64,000 nt of DNA, from NCBI RefSeq assembly GCF_032362555.1, contig NC_083511.1:1116001-1180000 (forward strand). Reading direction: 5' to 3'. Under the pieces are notes generated by a model. The model saw only the letters and a list, made by a program, of their open reading frames with translations. It searched no databases and had not been told where the DNA came from. Shown one piece after another: positions 12,272 through 25,700 of the stretch (the stretch's first letter is position 1; the number at the start of each line of letters is the position of its first letter). Made by a program: the position numbers and the translations under genes. The stretch comes from Amyelois transitella. Lineage: Eukaryota; Arthropoda; Insecta; Lepidoptera; Pyralidae.

Positions 12272-13800
12272 TAATTGTATTACTATTGAAATATTATTTA
12301 ATAATAACGTTATTAGCGTTAGACCGACATAAATCTTTCTACTATATTGGTAATAAAAAAAATACTTTATTTAATTACATTCCTTGATCTGTCTCCTTTA
12401 TGAAAAAAAAAAACAATAGCAACCAAAAAAAACAATAGAAAGAATTAGTGAACCTCACTGAATTCCATCATTACGACATTCACTAAACGTGGTCAGAGTT
12501 TTGCAGAGTAAACAAACCAAATATGACCAAATAATATTGGGTATGTTTACACTGCAAGAAATAAAGACGCCATCTTGTTGTGTGCTTTGTATTTAGGTAA
12601 GCCTTTAATTAATACTCAGAGTAAATAGCTAATCAAAGATTGTAAATAAATTGACAAAAGCGTGATTTTCAAACAAGCTTTCACCACGAAACCGCATGAT
12701 GAAAAGCCGTCGCTCTACGGAATGATGAATCTGATCAAGATGAAATCGATTACCAATTTGTTTGAGAGCTCAGATTGCCGATGAATTGCGTCCGATTCAA
12801 TCGATATTATCACTCAGCACTGGTTTAATGACTGAACAAGTAATTAACTCGATGTTATTGATATTTTATTACTAGTAATAAAATTGTACTGTAAAATTTT
12901 GAGTATTTCAAAAGATGTCCCGAAAAATGTCCTTGATAAAATCGGTGAAGTTTTGACGAAAGGTCAAATGCCGATGATGATTAGCCTACTTTGACTATAA
13001 TGTTGATTAACCCTAACCTACTTCTGCTTTTGATGTTGTTTTAAAATCATCATCATCAACTCGACCTGTCTGATCTGTAGCGAGAAACTCCATAAAGAGT
13101 TTAGTAACCTATGATTAAAATTCAACACTAACAAAAATAAAACCTTAAAAACGGTCTGATTTCCATAACAAAGAAAAAAGCATACGATCTATAAAACTCG
13201 TCCATATCTCGCGAAAATCAAATTACCTTCAGCGTTGACTGGACATGGATTAATTCCGATCGAGTTGAGAATACAAGGAGTTACGAATCAAACAGAGTAA
13301 GGAGCTAACTGACAGATGCACAGACCCCATGATTACAACGAACAATATTGCAATTAATGCGATTTGTAAAACTAAGTAGGTATCATTTTGTAAAAGATGT
13401 TTTGGACTCGCCCAAATAATTCCTACTTCGTTATATCTCTGGCAGTTTTTTTTTTGATTATTGAAACGTTTATTTCACTAATATTGATAATGAAATTTAT
13501 TTCCGTATCTGTTTCTAAGCTTCTTGGCTATGCAACACCTCACGATCGCCAAACAATAAGCTGGTTATAATAATACGTAAGCTATTCGTATAACGTTATA
13601 GCTTATTGTATTATTATTGCATTAATTTTCGATATAAAGCACCGTATGCTTCCATCAATTTGAAATTGCTTTATTCAAATTTTGGTCTATATCATATAAC
13701 CTATGGTACATGTTTTATGCCCTTTGTTATGTCCAATATTACCAAATAATTCAATTGTTTGTTTAGATCCTCTGCTTTTAGCACGTTCTAAAACGTTCCT
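12272..13800. other. Intergenic, nothing recognised
   Basis: No open frames above 60 codons and no recognisable repeats beyond poly-A/T runs. Confidence 0.4.
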
Positions 13801-14053
13801 ACATACATACATATAGTCACGACTATATCCCTTGCGGGCTAGACAGAGCCAACAGTCTTGAAAAGACTAATAGGCCACGTTCAGCTGTTTGGCTTGATGA
13901 TAAAATAAAGATTCAAATATGTTGCTAGCCCATCGCCTGAAAAATAATCCCAAGTTTGTAAGCTTATCCCTTAGTCGCTTTTAACAACATCCATGGAAAA
14001 GAGATGGAGTGGTCCTATTCTTTTTTGTATTGGTCCCGGGAACCACACGGCAC
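13801..14053 (-). repeat. ATGT-tailed SINE, near full length
   Basis: Complete from ACATACATACATATAGTCACG to GGGAACCACACGGCAC on the plus strand. Confidence 0.85.
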
Positions 14054-14295
14054 TTAAATAATATCATAAAACAATTTCAGATTCAGTTTGTTTATAAATA
14101 ATTTCAATATGCACGGTGTGACGTATTCCTATCCAATGCAGAGACCAATCACGTGACCTCCCACGGGCACCACCCGGCAATTGCATCAGACAGATTATAA
14201 TCATGACATGAATACGCAAGAATGTACGATTTTGTTTATAAGTATGCCAATATACTTCACATAACTGTTAAAGTTATTTTTACTTCTTACATCCT

Positions 14296-14490
14296 ACTAC
14301 TATTATAAAGGCGAAAGTTTGTATGGATGTTTGTTACTCTTTCACGCAAAAACTACTGAACCGATTACCATGAAATTTGGTATGTAGGTAGCTGAAGACC
14401 CAGAATAACACATAGGCTACTTTTTATCCCAGAGTTCCCGCGGGATTGATAGGGTTTCCATGCGGACGAAGTCGCGGGCGGCCTCTAGTA
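14296..14490 (+). repeat. Dispersed repeat ending GCGGACGAAGTCGCGGGCGG
   Basis: CTACTATTATAAAGGCGAAAG at the left edge (written to 20: CTACTATTATAAAGGCGAAA) and ACTGAACCGATTACCATGAA inside. Its right end carries the CGCGGGC/GACGAAGTC core in inverse order. Confidence 0.55.
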
Positions 14491-14492
14491 AA

Positions 14493-14600
14493 TACATATA
14501 GTCACGTCTATATCCCTTACGGGGTAGACAAAGCCAACAGGCTGAAAGGCCACATTCAGCTGTATGGCTTCATGATGGAATTCAAATAGTGACAGGTTGC
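14493..14600 (-). repeat. ATGT-tailed SINE fragment
   Basis: Tail half only, with ATATAGTCACGTCTATATCC and GTGACAGGTTGC. Confidence 0.7.
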
Positions 14601-15598
14601 AATATGTCGAGTCTGCACTTATGAGTTCATAATATATTTGATAGGTAACTTGGGATGCATTTATTGCAACCCTAAGCGATATAAAGCGGTTAGGATTTTA
14701 CTCACGACATCACAGAACTTCATATTACGAAAGTTTTATCAATATTACTGTGTTATTAATAGATGTTATAAATAAGTTGATCTATACATTACTCTTGCTC
14801 TTATTGTAGTATTTCATTACTTACAGTATTGTATTATCAACTATTTGGTTCAAGGCTTGGGGCTTTAGAAAAGAAGACATGATAATTCTCACTCTCAACG
14901 ATAACGGAAGCTAAATTATACTTTTAGTAAGGAGAATTTATTTTAATAACCTCTAAAGACGTATTTTCTTCTATTAAACCAGAAATCTACATCCATTTCG
15001 GTAAAGTATTTTCCGATTCTAGGTAGTTTTAATCTATTAAAATTGGATATTCCGATGTGACTTTCAATAGAAGCTTATGAAAAATATAATATTCATTTAT
15101 GTTCAGAATAAACTCAACAGCGCGTTCTCGGAAACATGAAACGAGATGAAAAATATAACCAAGTTTGAGAACGGGTGTAGATAGTATTTGTTATTCACAA
15201 CGCGTTAACTCCTACGTCACTCAAAATTAATTTAGTTCTGATCACGTATAACCTAGAAAGGGCGGAAAGTATAAGGACATATACATACATATACATTAGA
15301 CATACTTATACTCGTATACTAGAGTCTTCCTCGACTTTATACGCGTAGAAAAATCTGTGATGGTAATGAATCAGGTGTTTTGATTACCAAAATGAATTGT
15401 ACTTATTAATGTAGCTATAAACCCCCGGCTTTGTAGCTATATAACAAAAAAATGTCAGCAAAATCCATCTAGTCCGGGAATAATTGTGAACAAACATACT
15501 TACTAGACTACTATTTAATACTGGATTTGTGAATAATCTATTCATTTGAATTTACGGGTAAAAGTTAGTTATTTATAATTTATCATCTCTTGTTACAG
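14601..15598. other. Region upstream of K2P exon A1
   Basis: AT-rich, no repeats I can name. It ends in a polypyrimidine tract and TTGTTACAG, so it is intron or alternative promoter sequence of the channel gene. Confidence 0.4.
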
Positions 15599-15708
15599 AG
15601 TCGTTAAAATGCGGCTTGTGGTCCCAGGATGTGTGAACGACGCCCGCGCAGTTCCAGCTCTGAGGGTGTTCGTACTGGCGTCCGCAATGGCGCTATATCT
15701 GACCATGG
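15599..15708 (+). other. K2P exon A1: 5' UTR end, start codon and most of TM1
   Basis: Acceptor TTGTTACAG ends at 15598. Ten untranslated bases follow, then ATG at 15609. The exon encodes 33 residues ending in ALYLTM and stops before GTAAGT at 15709, phase 1. The hydrophobic run [16 protein letters not shown] continues into exon A2, so TM1 is split by the intron. Confidence 0.8.
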
Positions 15709-16699
15709 GTAAGTGTTATCTATATTTCCAATCCTAACACCAAAACATATTTATCTACATCCCAACGAACATACGCCAAGGTGAACAATGTCTACACAGT
15801 TATGCAATAAATATTTTGAGTTTGAGTTGTCAATTTATGTTAAATTATTTATTTCACCTGATGAATATAGCGAGGAACAATTTGAAACGCAATTTATCTC
15901 AAGGCATACAAGATAATACAATTATTGCAAACGATGTGTCTGCACATACGAAGATTAACGTTCTTATTGCTTTACTTGTTTTGGCAAGTCACACAAATCT
16001 CACTTACTCATTGCAAAATAATCAAATATTCAGTGTGAAATCTACGTTAACATATACCTACATAGGTAGACAGAGCTAACAGTCTTGAAAAAGAGACTGA
16101 AAGGCCACGCTCAGCTGCTCGATTTAAGATGGAATTGAGATTCAAATAGTGACAGGTTTAGCCCATCGCCTTCAAGAAGAATACAACTTTACCTAGAAGA
16201 AGAATCACAAGGTTATTAGTCCTTTTTAAAATGACATGCGAAGGAGTCAACTGTCACACACGCAGATGATTAATACATTTATTTATTGTTTGCTCACAAA
16301 AACATGATGTTTATTAGCCTTTCCCTTAGTCGCCTACCTACCTTAATCCACATTAACCTTGACGAAAGCTCCTTTATTTCTGTTCTTATATTTTTTTATC
16401 AAAGAGAACAGAACTTTCCTAACAAAAGCGGCCGTACTTTCTTCGTCTGTCAAACTTTCAGCATATAAATGTTGAGGGTAGTAGGCGAATTCTCCAACAG
16501 TCACAAATATTGTTATGATATTAAGTAAGACTAACTTTTGTCTGCAAACTTCGTACGTGCGATATCTCCGAAATCACATATACACTTAATACATACATAC
16601 ATGTATTACATTATATCTGACACGTCTTCAACCTTTAAGGGGCGGACATAATCAGGAATCTAAGTGACTCAAGCCCCGTAAAGAATTAAAACATAATCC

Positions 16700-16730
<31 letters not shown>

Positions 16731-19700
16731 GTAGTAACCTAACGGTGTCTGTACTTGAAAGATATTGCCAAAATCGATATGTGTATGAATTTTAATTTTT
16801 GTCTGTCTGTCTGTATACTCGCATCATGCGAAAACTATTGTCCGTTTTGCGTACGGTTTTCTCAGATGATACATTTTAGTAGATAGACATTTTTATTTTA
16901 TTTTTCTACTGAACTGTCTCTCCTCACCCTTTTGTGGGAGCACCACAGTGGTCACCTTTTTTCATTTAATAGCGGACGAAGTCGCGGTTTGAAAATAAAA
17001 ATGCTTTTATTTCGTTCACTGTAAAGTATAAAAAATATGCATTAAGACTTTCTAGTGAGCAAAATATATCAAAAATTACTGCTTTTTCTGAGCAAATGTT
17101 ATATTTTTATTTATATTTATGTAAGTAGTTACATAAGATCTTAATTCTATCATTAAGCCAAGCAGGTGAACGTGACCTTTTAGTCTTTTGTTGACCGTCG
17201 GCTCTGTCTACCCCGCGGGGATGTGGACGTGATTATAATATACTATGTTACGGAATAATTATGTAAGTAGTTACATAAGATGTTAATTCTATCATTACGC
17301 CAAGCAGATGAACGTGGCCTTTCAGTCATTTGTTGACCGTCGGCTCTGTCTACCCCGCAGGGGATGTGGACGTGATTATATTATGTTACGGAATAGCCCA
17401 ATTCTAAACAATCCATCTTGGAATCCCCGGGCAACTCGTGGAATACTTTAACGCTCTTCATTTCGTCGGCGAATGTTATAAATCGTTTTGTAAAGAAAAA
17501 AGAGCGAATTGTATGGAATTTTCCCACATTTTTTTTTAAAAGCCACGGTGTTTTATCTTCAAGATGTTGTAAAATGGGTATTTTCCTTAACTTCCTTTGT
17601 AAAAGTCCCGTACAAAATGTAAAGGTTCATTTTATCAAGAATCATATGTAATTAGTAGGTAGCTATATGTATGATTATTTAATAAAATGAACCTATAATA
17701 CCATTTTTTTACTACCCTGAACCACCGACCCTGCAGAAAGAGAGTTATGGATGTAGATGAAACGAAAGAAGATGCAATCTCTGACTACTCCGGGAAGTGG
17801 CGTTTTTTCATATAGGAATATAAAATATGTAAATACGCGTTAAAAAACAGCCTGTTTGCAATAAAAAAAAATTAGATTTGACCGGTTATTTAATTAATGG
17901 TATAGAAATAATTATACATTAAGATTTGCTCCAAATAAATTGGGATCAGCGTTCCAAAAGCGTAGGTATTATGATAAATTCCAATTCAATATTAATTCGG
18001 CGACCATTTAAAATAGATTGGGAAGTTTACTTAAACAAATTCCACCCAAATTAATATCAGGGCTTCAATATACTTGTAGGCACTGGAATATTGTAATTGG
18101 TTTTATAAATAATGAATGGTAAACTGTTTAACCGTTAGCGCCCACATTTACGTCGAAACAAAATTTTGCTCTGAGAAAATGAGCAGGCGCTAAAATTGAA
18201 ATTTAACCTGGTTTGTTTTTAAACGATGTTTTAATTTCCTTTTTGTTTTTTAACGCTTGTGGAAAATTTAGAGTGCTTTGTTTAAAATTGAAACGTATAT
18301 TTTTGAGGGCCTAGTTTTTTTGTTACTGATCCGCATGGGCGTATATAGAGATTTACCTAGGGGTGGGCGGGATTTGGCCCCTTTGTCTTAACGTTTGAAG
18401 TCAATGGCCGAGATTTAAATCAGGTCAGGAAGAGAATGAGAGGAAATTAATTGGGCTCATCATGTAAAAGAAAAGCATCTTGTCAGTATAGAAAGCGACA
18501 AAAATTCAACTGTAATTAAAATCGCTTTGTTTTTACAGGAGCATCAGTGTTCCAAGCCATCGAAAGTCCACTAGAGAAAGAGATGGAAGAAAAAATGGCG
18601 CAGATCAAACTGGACTTCCTTAGAGACAACCCATGTGTCACAGGTAATTAAGTTATTGATAAATATTTATTTTATTTATTGGATTTGAATAGTTTAAGTG
18701 TCAGTTCACACCGAGGTAATATAGGTACGGCCTTAAGCTGCATTTAGCTTATAGAGCGATAATTTTTTTACTTTTAGTAAGCTAATAATATTAACTTTAT
18801 CTTCCTATCTTTTCATATCGAAGACAAATTTAAATTTCGAGCCGTTGTATTGAAATACATATATCTTGCTGTTGAACTGTGAAATATGACTTAAAAACAA
18901 ACTAATTTCAAAACTGGGGTTTAAAATTTACAATTGGACAATTATAGGTATACAACCTAAGTTACCCAGTAAAGTTTATATAATATGCTGTCATTTTGTA
19001 AATTACAAACAAACAAAGTTTATAAAAATGTTCAGTACACGAAATTTATAATGATTACTAAAGGAATTGAGTTTGAAACTTTTGAGACTTCAATGTGACA
19101 GAGGTATCAAATTTGAACGAGCTGTCTCAAGAGAGGACACCTGTCAATAACCTTAAGATAGGTTTCATTTTGAGTTTTGGGGTAAGCAACCTGACCCGTT
19201 ACTCATCGTTATAACTAGTTTTGGTAGGACCATTTAAGTTTGATATACGTTCGTCTGTTTATTTTTGATATTGTAGTTGATGAACCTGAACATAAATTGA
19301 TCAAATTCATATTTATAGCATCGAAATGTTGAAAAATCGGTTGACGAATTCAGGCACAAGAACGAAAAACATTAAGCACTTTACTTTTTTAAGCCTTTAA
19401 ATATTACGAAGAGAAAAATATGTATTTTTTACTACGCTTTTATTAGCTTGGGTTGTATGTATGTATGTAACGGAATCTTTGAGCTTAATTATGATGTAGA
19501 TGATATTCACATTTGATAATTTTTTTGTTTGTCACGAATAAACTCAAAAACTGCTGAATTATTTTTTTGATATTTGGCAATATCTTTATTAGCATTAATC
19601 GCGTATGCTTATATTTTGAGTGCAAACAGGAGCTAAAATGTTAGGGTTCAAATTATCACGATAGAACGCACCGCTTTGACGCACTTAATGATAACTATGA

Positions 19701-22700
19701 TAAGAGCACATTAGTACCCGAGTTCTAAGTAAGTAACTCTCGAACCTACTTATGTAAGAGTCACTATCTTTCATAGAATTAATACATGATAATATTATTG
19801 TGTCAAGAGGGCGAATACTTTGTTCATTAGGTACTAGCTGTGAACTGCAGCTGCGCCTGCGTCACAATTAAATGCCGATGTTACTTGTTACGAAATTTTA
19901 CACGGAGATAAAATACATTTTTATTTTACCTCCATGTAAAATTTTGTCAAAAATGATCCAGTACAAATACAAATATTTTATTTATTTATTTACTAATTTA
20001 TGTATACAGAAAACATCGAGACTGATAAACACAAGAAACAAAATTACAAAGGTTAATTTTTTTCTTTATAATATTGGTACGGATGAAACTTAACTTCCGT
20101 TTGGTTTTATGCAGATTAATAAATGTCTTGTGGTTTCCGTTATTTTAAATTAGAGCAATTCCATCCATTATCCTGGGCCAGAGATTCAGTTCCTGCGATT
20201 CGTAAATGGGTTTATATGAAAATAAATTATAATCAAGAAATCTCTAAAACTACTGAGCCAATATAAATGAAATTTGGAAGACAGGTAGACTGTAATAAGG
20301 AGACATCCGCTATGTAAGGAAGGACATTTGTTAATTCCATTTCTAAGGAGTTATAATAGGTGTTGCAAGTTTGTACCGTTTGATCTACTACCCGATGGCA
20401 GCCTCGAGATTTTTATGTAACCTACATGTGAAATACGTGGTCCAGGGGTATACTTAGGAGACGTTTTGTCGAAATTCCTACGTTATCGAGAGTTAACGGG
20501 ATTTACCGTTGTACGCGGGCGGAGTCGCGGACTTCCTTAAGTGTTTAGAAAGATATCGATCGGAAGGGCCTTGAAGCAGTGGTACAGCACAAGCTAATAA
20601 AAATTGTATGATCTGCAGTTAATTCATGCACTTCTAATTGTAATGGACCTATCGTTCAGCAAACTCGCTTAGTTATAATTCAACATGCCCTTGGCGCTTT
20701 TGTTTCTAGAACAACAGTAAATGTCCAAGTATATCGATCGACGCTATGCTGTCTTATTTGTATTCGTTTACTACACGAATCAATTAAATGAAATTCTTTC
20801 TTCACTGCTAACTGAAGTATTAAGAGATGTTACTCCGAAATTCCCACGAGTAGGGGAAATCAACAAGATTTTCCCATCCAAGCCCTCCCCAAGAAACCTA
20901 TAAAAGGTTGGCCCCTCGAATAAAAACTATATGAATACGCCCATGAGTAAACCCGGGACCTCAAATTCAGACAAGTAAGTTACCACGTCGCCAATGGGGC
21001 CATATATTATATTATGTAGTTACAATATTAACGATATAGATACCAAACTTTCTTATCAATAGTATAGTATCGCATGTTGGTACCTAATTAAATAATGATA
21101 AGAGTGCCCCGAGGAATGAATACGAGTACTTGGCGGTAGATATCGCCTTTTATTGAATCACCGTCCACTTAAAAACCAGTCAGCCATCGGACACCGGCCC
21201 CGTCGCATCGAGACGTTGCACTCACGCGCATATAGGGCTTCCGCCATATTTGATTACAAACTACACAGTGCTCCACTAAAATGTATCAAAATGGTGATTC
21301 TTAAACTCGAAAAATGCCGATGTGATACTAAAGTGACGGAATGTGTTATGTTTGTTGAACCTAATCACCCTAAAAGGTTTTTCAAGTACAGTTGACCAAA
21401 ACTCTGCCCTTAAGGGTTCTAAACTGACACGTGAAGTGAAAAAATTGAAGTGCGCTATCGTAATTTCAAATTTGCATTTCGAACATTTGAATATTTCACC
21501 GTTAATCGAATTTGGAATTTTAAAATTGACATTGATTTCTTTTTCACTTTTTAACAATGGAGAAGCTGAAGTATACGCGTATACAGTCTTATGGAAGTAT
21601 GAGTTCTGCACGAAGTGAGGATGATATGACTGTTCACAGCCAATTGTTTCCCTACCCGAAGAAGATGGTTGTGGAACAGGAGATATTGTATGAAGAAGAC
21701 CACCCGCCTTTTCAACCGTTATTCGCTACGACCAGAATCTTTGGAAAATCTAGATTCACTTGTCTTCTGCTGAGTTACGTGATATTTTACTTCGTGTATT
21801 TGGTGTCTGGCGCCTTGGTTTTCTCGGCCCTGGAGGCGCCTCTGGAGAACCAGATTAGGTTGGACGTGATTAGAGCCAAACAGGAGTTCATGTTGAAGCA
21901 CCCGGGTGTTACAGGTAAGAAATAACACCAATAAATTGTTAACATTAATTATATTTTATGTAGATGACATTTTTGGCGTTGGGCTGGCACCCTGTCTCTA
22001 TTTAAATCTCAGTTCCATCATTAAGCCAAACGGCTAAACGTGGAAAAAGTGTTGAAAAGGTTCTGTCTACCCCGCAAGAGATATAGACGCGATTTTATGT
22101 ATGTATGTAGATAAGATTTTGTCCAGGACTAAACATTTTCTCCATGGAATTTTCAAAGATTCTTCGCAAGTAGGTAGGTACATAAAAGTTAGACCTATAA
22201 AAGCTTTTTACTTTTTTATTAAGTACCTACATATATTAATGTGTTTGTTTGTCGTTATATCTTTTATCTTAGTTATCGTTTTTGATCAATATAAATACGT
22301 AACCGTTGGTAATATTCTATAGGGTAACAATTGTATAATTGTGTTCATGATTTTCGATACATAAACTTTGAAGTTATCGAATTCCCGGATGTGGGAATCA
22401 TTCACCAACAAATTTTTATGTAACAAATGTTAAAAAAAAGTACATGTAAGGTACTTTTTTCACCCATCAGTAGCTATACGGGGCACCCCTAAGGTGTGCT
22501 TGTTCCTTAGTCGTCTCTAATGACATCCACGTGAAAGACGGGTACCTATCACATTATCACTAAAACCATTTTATCTTTTTTTTTAATAAGCATTACTAGC
22601 AGGAACCTCTACCATAATGATAAATTAATTAATTAGACTAATTAAAACCATTGTGCAATTTGTCAATCAGTTTAACTGGTTTTTAAGTTACTATTTAATA

Positions 22701-25700
22701 ATACCTACGGTTTAAATTATTATCGCTCCGTTTTTAATCATCCATTATCACAGAATGCAAACTACTTACTTAATTTGTTAAATAATTAAAAAAAAAATAC
22801 AAATTGAAATTAGGTATATTCCTTTCTTTCTTGGAAGTTCTTGCAGAAATCGTGGCAAGTGGAAAGATGTAGAAGTCTCTGCCTACCCCTTCGGGAAAGA
22901 GGCGTGATTTTATGTATTTACGTATTAATTAATACGTACCCATCTGAAAAAAAAAACAATCTTTTAGAATTTGAACGAACTTGAAAATCACCAGTGGATA
23001 TTTCTCCGAATTAGCACCAAGTTCTATTCTTCCACAACATCAGTGTAAATACCAAAAATTATTTAAAAAAAAATATTATACTAGCTGTTGCCCGCGATTT
23101 CATCCGCGAAAAATATATTATATTTTTATATTATGAACTAAAAATGTTTAGTATGGTCTTGTGAGATAAAGCGTAAACATAGAGGTACATAAAAATGATT
23201 AAATACAATAAAATTGATGTCAAATAAAATCTACGCCTTATTTAACATCGTTTAAACTCTGCCTTTCTAAATAAAATAAATTCAACTGGAAAGCTAGACA
23301 TTTTATTACCGTTAACAAGTTTAACCAAACCTGTTTTTAGTTTGACAGTCAAATCTGTCGTGCAGTCACCTTTTTAATGGATGTAAGAACAAACAATTTA
23401 AAATATACTTAAAAAAAATATTTAATTGATAACTTTATTTTAATTAAATAAACACGAAATAACCCAAATTTACATACATATAGTCACGTCCATATCCCTT
23501 GAGGGGTAGACAGAGCCAGCAGTCTTGAAAAGACTGATAGGCCATGTTCAGCTTTTTGATCTAAAAGCAGAATCCCAAGTTTACAAGCCTAACCCAGTCG
23601 CCTTTTACGACATCCATGCGAAAGAGCAGGGGTAGTCCTAATCTTTTGTTTATTATTGGTACCGAGAACCCCACGGCATCCAAAAGTAATTACACGTATC
23701 TATATTAAGCCATTACACAAGGTTTGAAATTAATTTGAGGCTAACTCTATGGGTAACTTAATCTGTATATAAGTCCAAATACATTAATTTAATATCGAAT
23801 AAGATATTTTAAGTTACAATGTATATTTCTACATGCAATCCACATAACATACCCGATTACTTTCTTGAATTGACCGTTACTAAACCGATTTTAATGTAAC
23901 TTTGAATGGAATGTGCATTGTCTTAAACCCGACTGATATCAATCACTTTGAGAGAATACACTTCTCATGCTTTTTGTCAATTTTTTTTATAACATTCATA
24001 ACTACACATTTCTATTCTGCCTCTCACTCTGGAGAGGAGCCTGGCATACGCTCAAGACATTGAATCCTGAATAAGGACAGTCTGGTATTTTCACGAAGCA
24101 GATTTTCTTGATGACATCATACACATTTCAATTATGTAGCCTTTTTTATTGACCTTTTTATATAATATGATGTTTTATGAATATATGATGTTTTACGATA
24201 TGAATTAGGTGAGTCACGTTTTATCACGAAGCAGATTTTCTCGATGAAATCATACAAATTTCAATTATGTAGCAATTTTATTGACCTTTTCATATAATAT
24301 GATGTTATCTAAGTGTTACATAAACAAGACCAAAGTATATTATTTCGTTATCTAACAAACAGGAACGTGCTTGACCTCATTAAACTAATGACACTACCAA
24401 TTCTTAACTACTGTTACTGTTGTAATAAGTTATCAATTAGACTTATTACAGACGTAATTGATAAAGATTTTAAATATTTAACTTTGTAATTACTAGCATG
24501 ACATATGTTTGTTGTAGCAATATAAAATTTTGAACACTTATACTTAGGTGAACTGAGAAGTACCAGAAATGAATCATCAAAAATCGAGACTAGTACGCTT
24601 AAATAAAAATAGACTAAAATGAAAAGTCTAATGCCGTGTGGTTAACAACTTAAGAATAGGACCATTCCATATCTTTCTCATGGAAGTTGTAAAAAGGGGT
24701 TAAGGAAAAGGTTTATAAACTGGTGACTCTTGGGGATGTAGGCTTTGGGCTAGCGTCCTATTTAAGTCTCAATCTGTCACTATTTAAGTCTCAATGTGTA
24801 TAGCCTTTCGGTCTTTTCAAGACTGTTGGCTCTCTCTGCCCCGCGGATATAGACGTGATTATATGTATGTATATAATGTATTTGACGAAATATTCGTATT
24901 GAAATTATTAGTTTTACATTCATCCATGTTTTTTAATGTAGACAATGTGCGTTCGTACACGATTTAGATTTAAGAGATTTATATTTGTAAATTGACGTCC
25001 GGTGAATATACTGCAGTGTAGTTTGTTCCGCCGCTTCTTCTACACATGCGCTTTGGTAGTAGTTATAATTAGATTTAAGTGATGTGACGTCAATAAGTGA
25101 TCCAATTTTGGAAATAAATCTCTTCTATTCTATGTATGTAGAATTAAAAGTTACTGTAATAATAATATTATATTAACAAATTAATTTTGAACAGCAAACA
25201 ATATCTAAAACGGCCTATATATGTATGTAGCCATCGAATAATAAAGTTTCATCCAGTCTTTCGCAAACATTCTCCCAATAAGGTTACATGAAAGTTCCTC
25301 CGAGTGAATGCAAATATTTGTCGGTACATAGTTTCAGATATCTGTCCTAAACTAACATACCAACTGCTAGCTTAAACTGCACTTACTTTATTTCAACTAA
25401 CATGCATTACTAACATACATACATCACGTCTATATCCCTTGCGGGGTAGGCAGCGCTAACAGTCTTGAAAAGACTAAAAGATCGCTTTTAGCTGTTCGGC
25501 TAAAAGATAGAATTGAGATTCAAATAGTAACAGGTAGCTAGCCCATCGCCTAAAAGAAGAATCCAATGTTTATGAGCCTATCCCTTAGTCGCCTTTTACG
25601 ACATTTTCTTTGACTATTACTTTCTTTTATGGTATTTAATCACACGGTACAAAATATTTTAGGTATTATTTTAATCGATAAGGTTTTAATTTGATATTTT

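Noticed and set aside
21153-21618. Coding exon upstream of K2P exon B
   Set aside because: Frames on both strands overlap and show no family likeness; the area is better read as promoter and 5' UTR.
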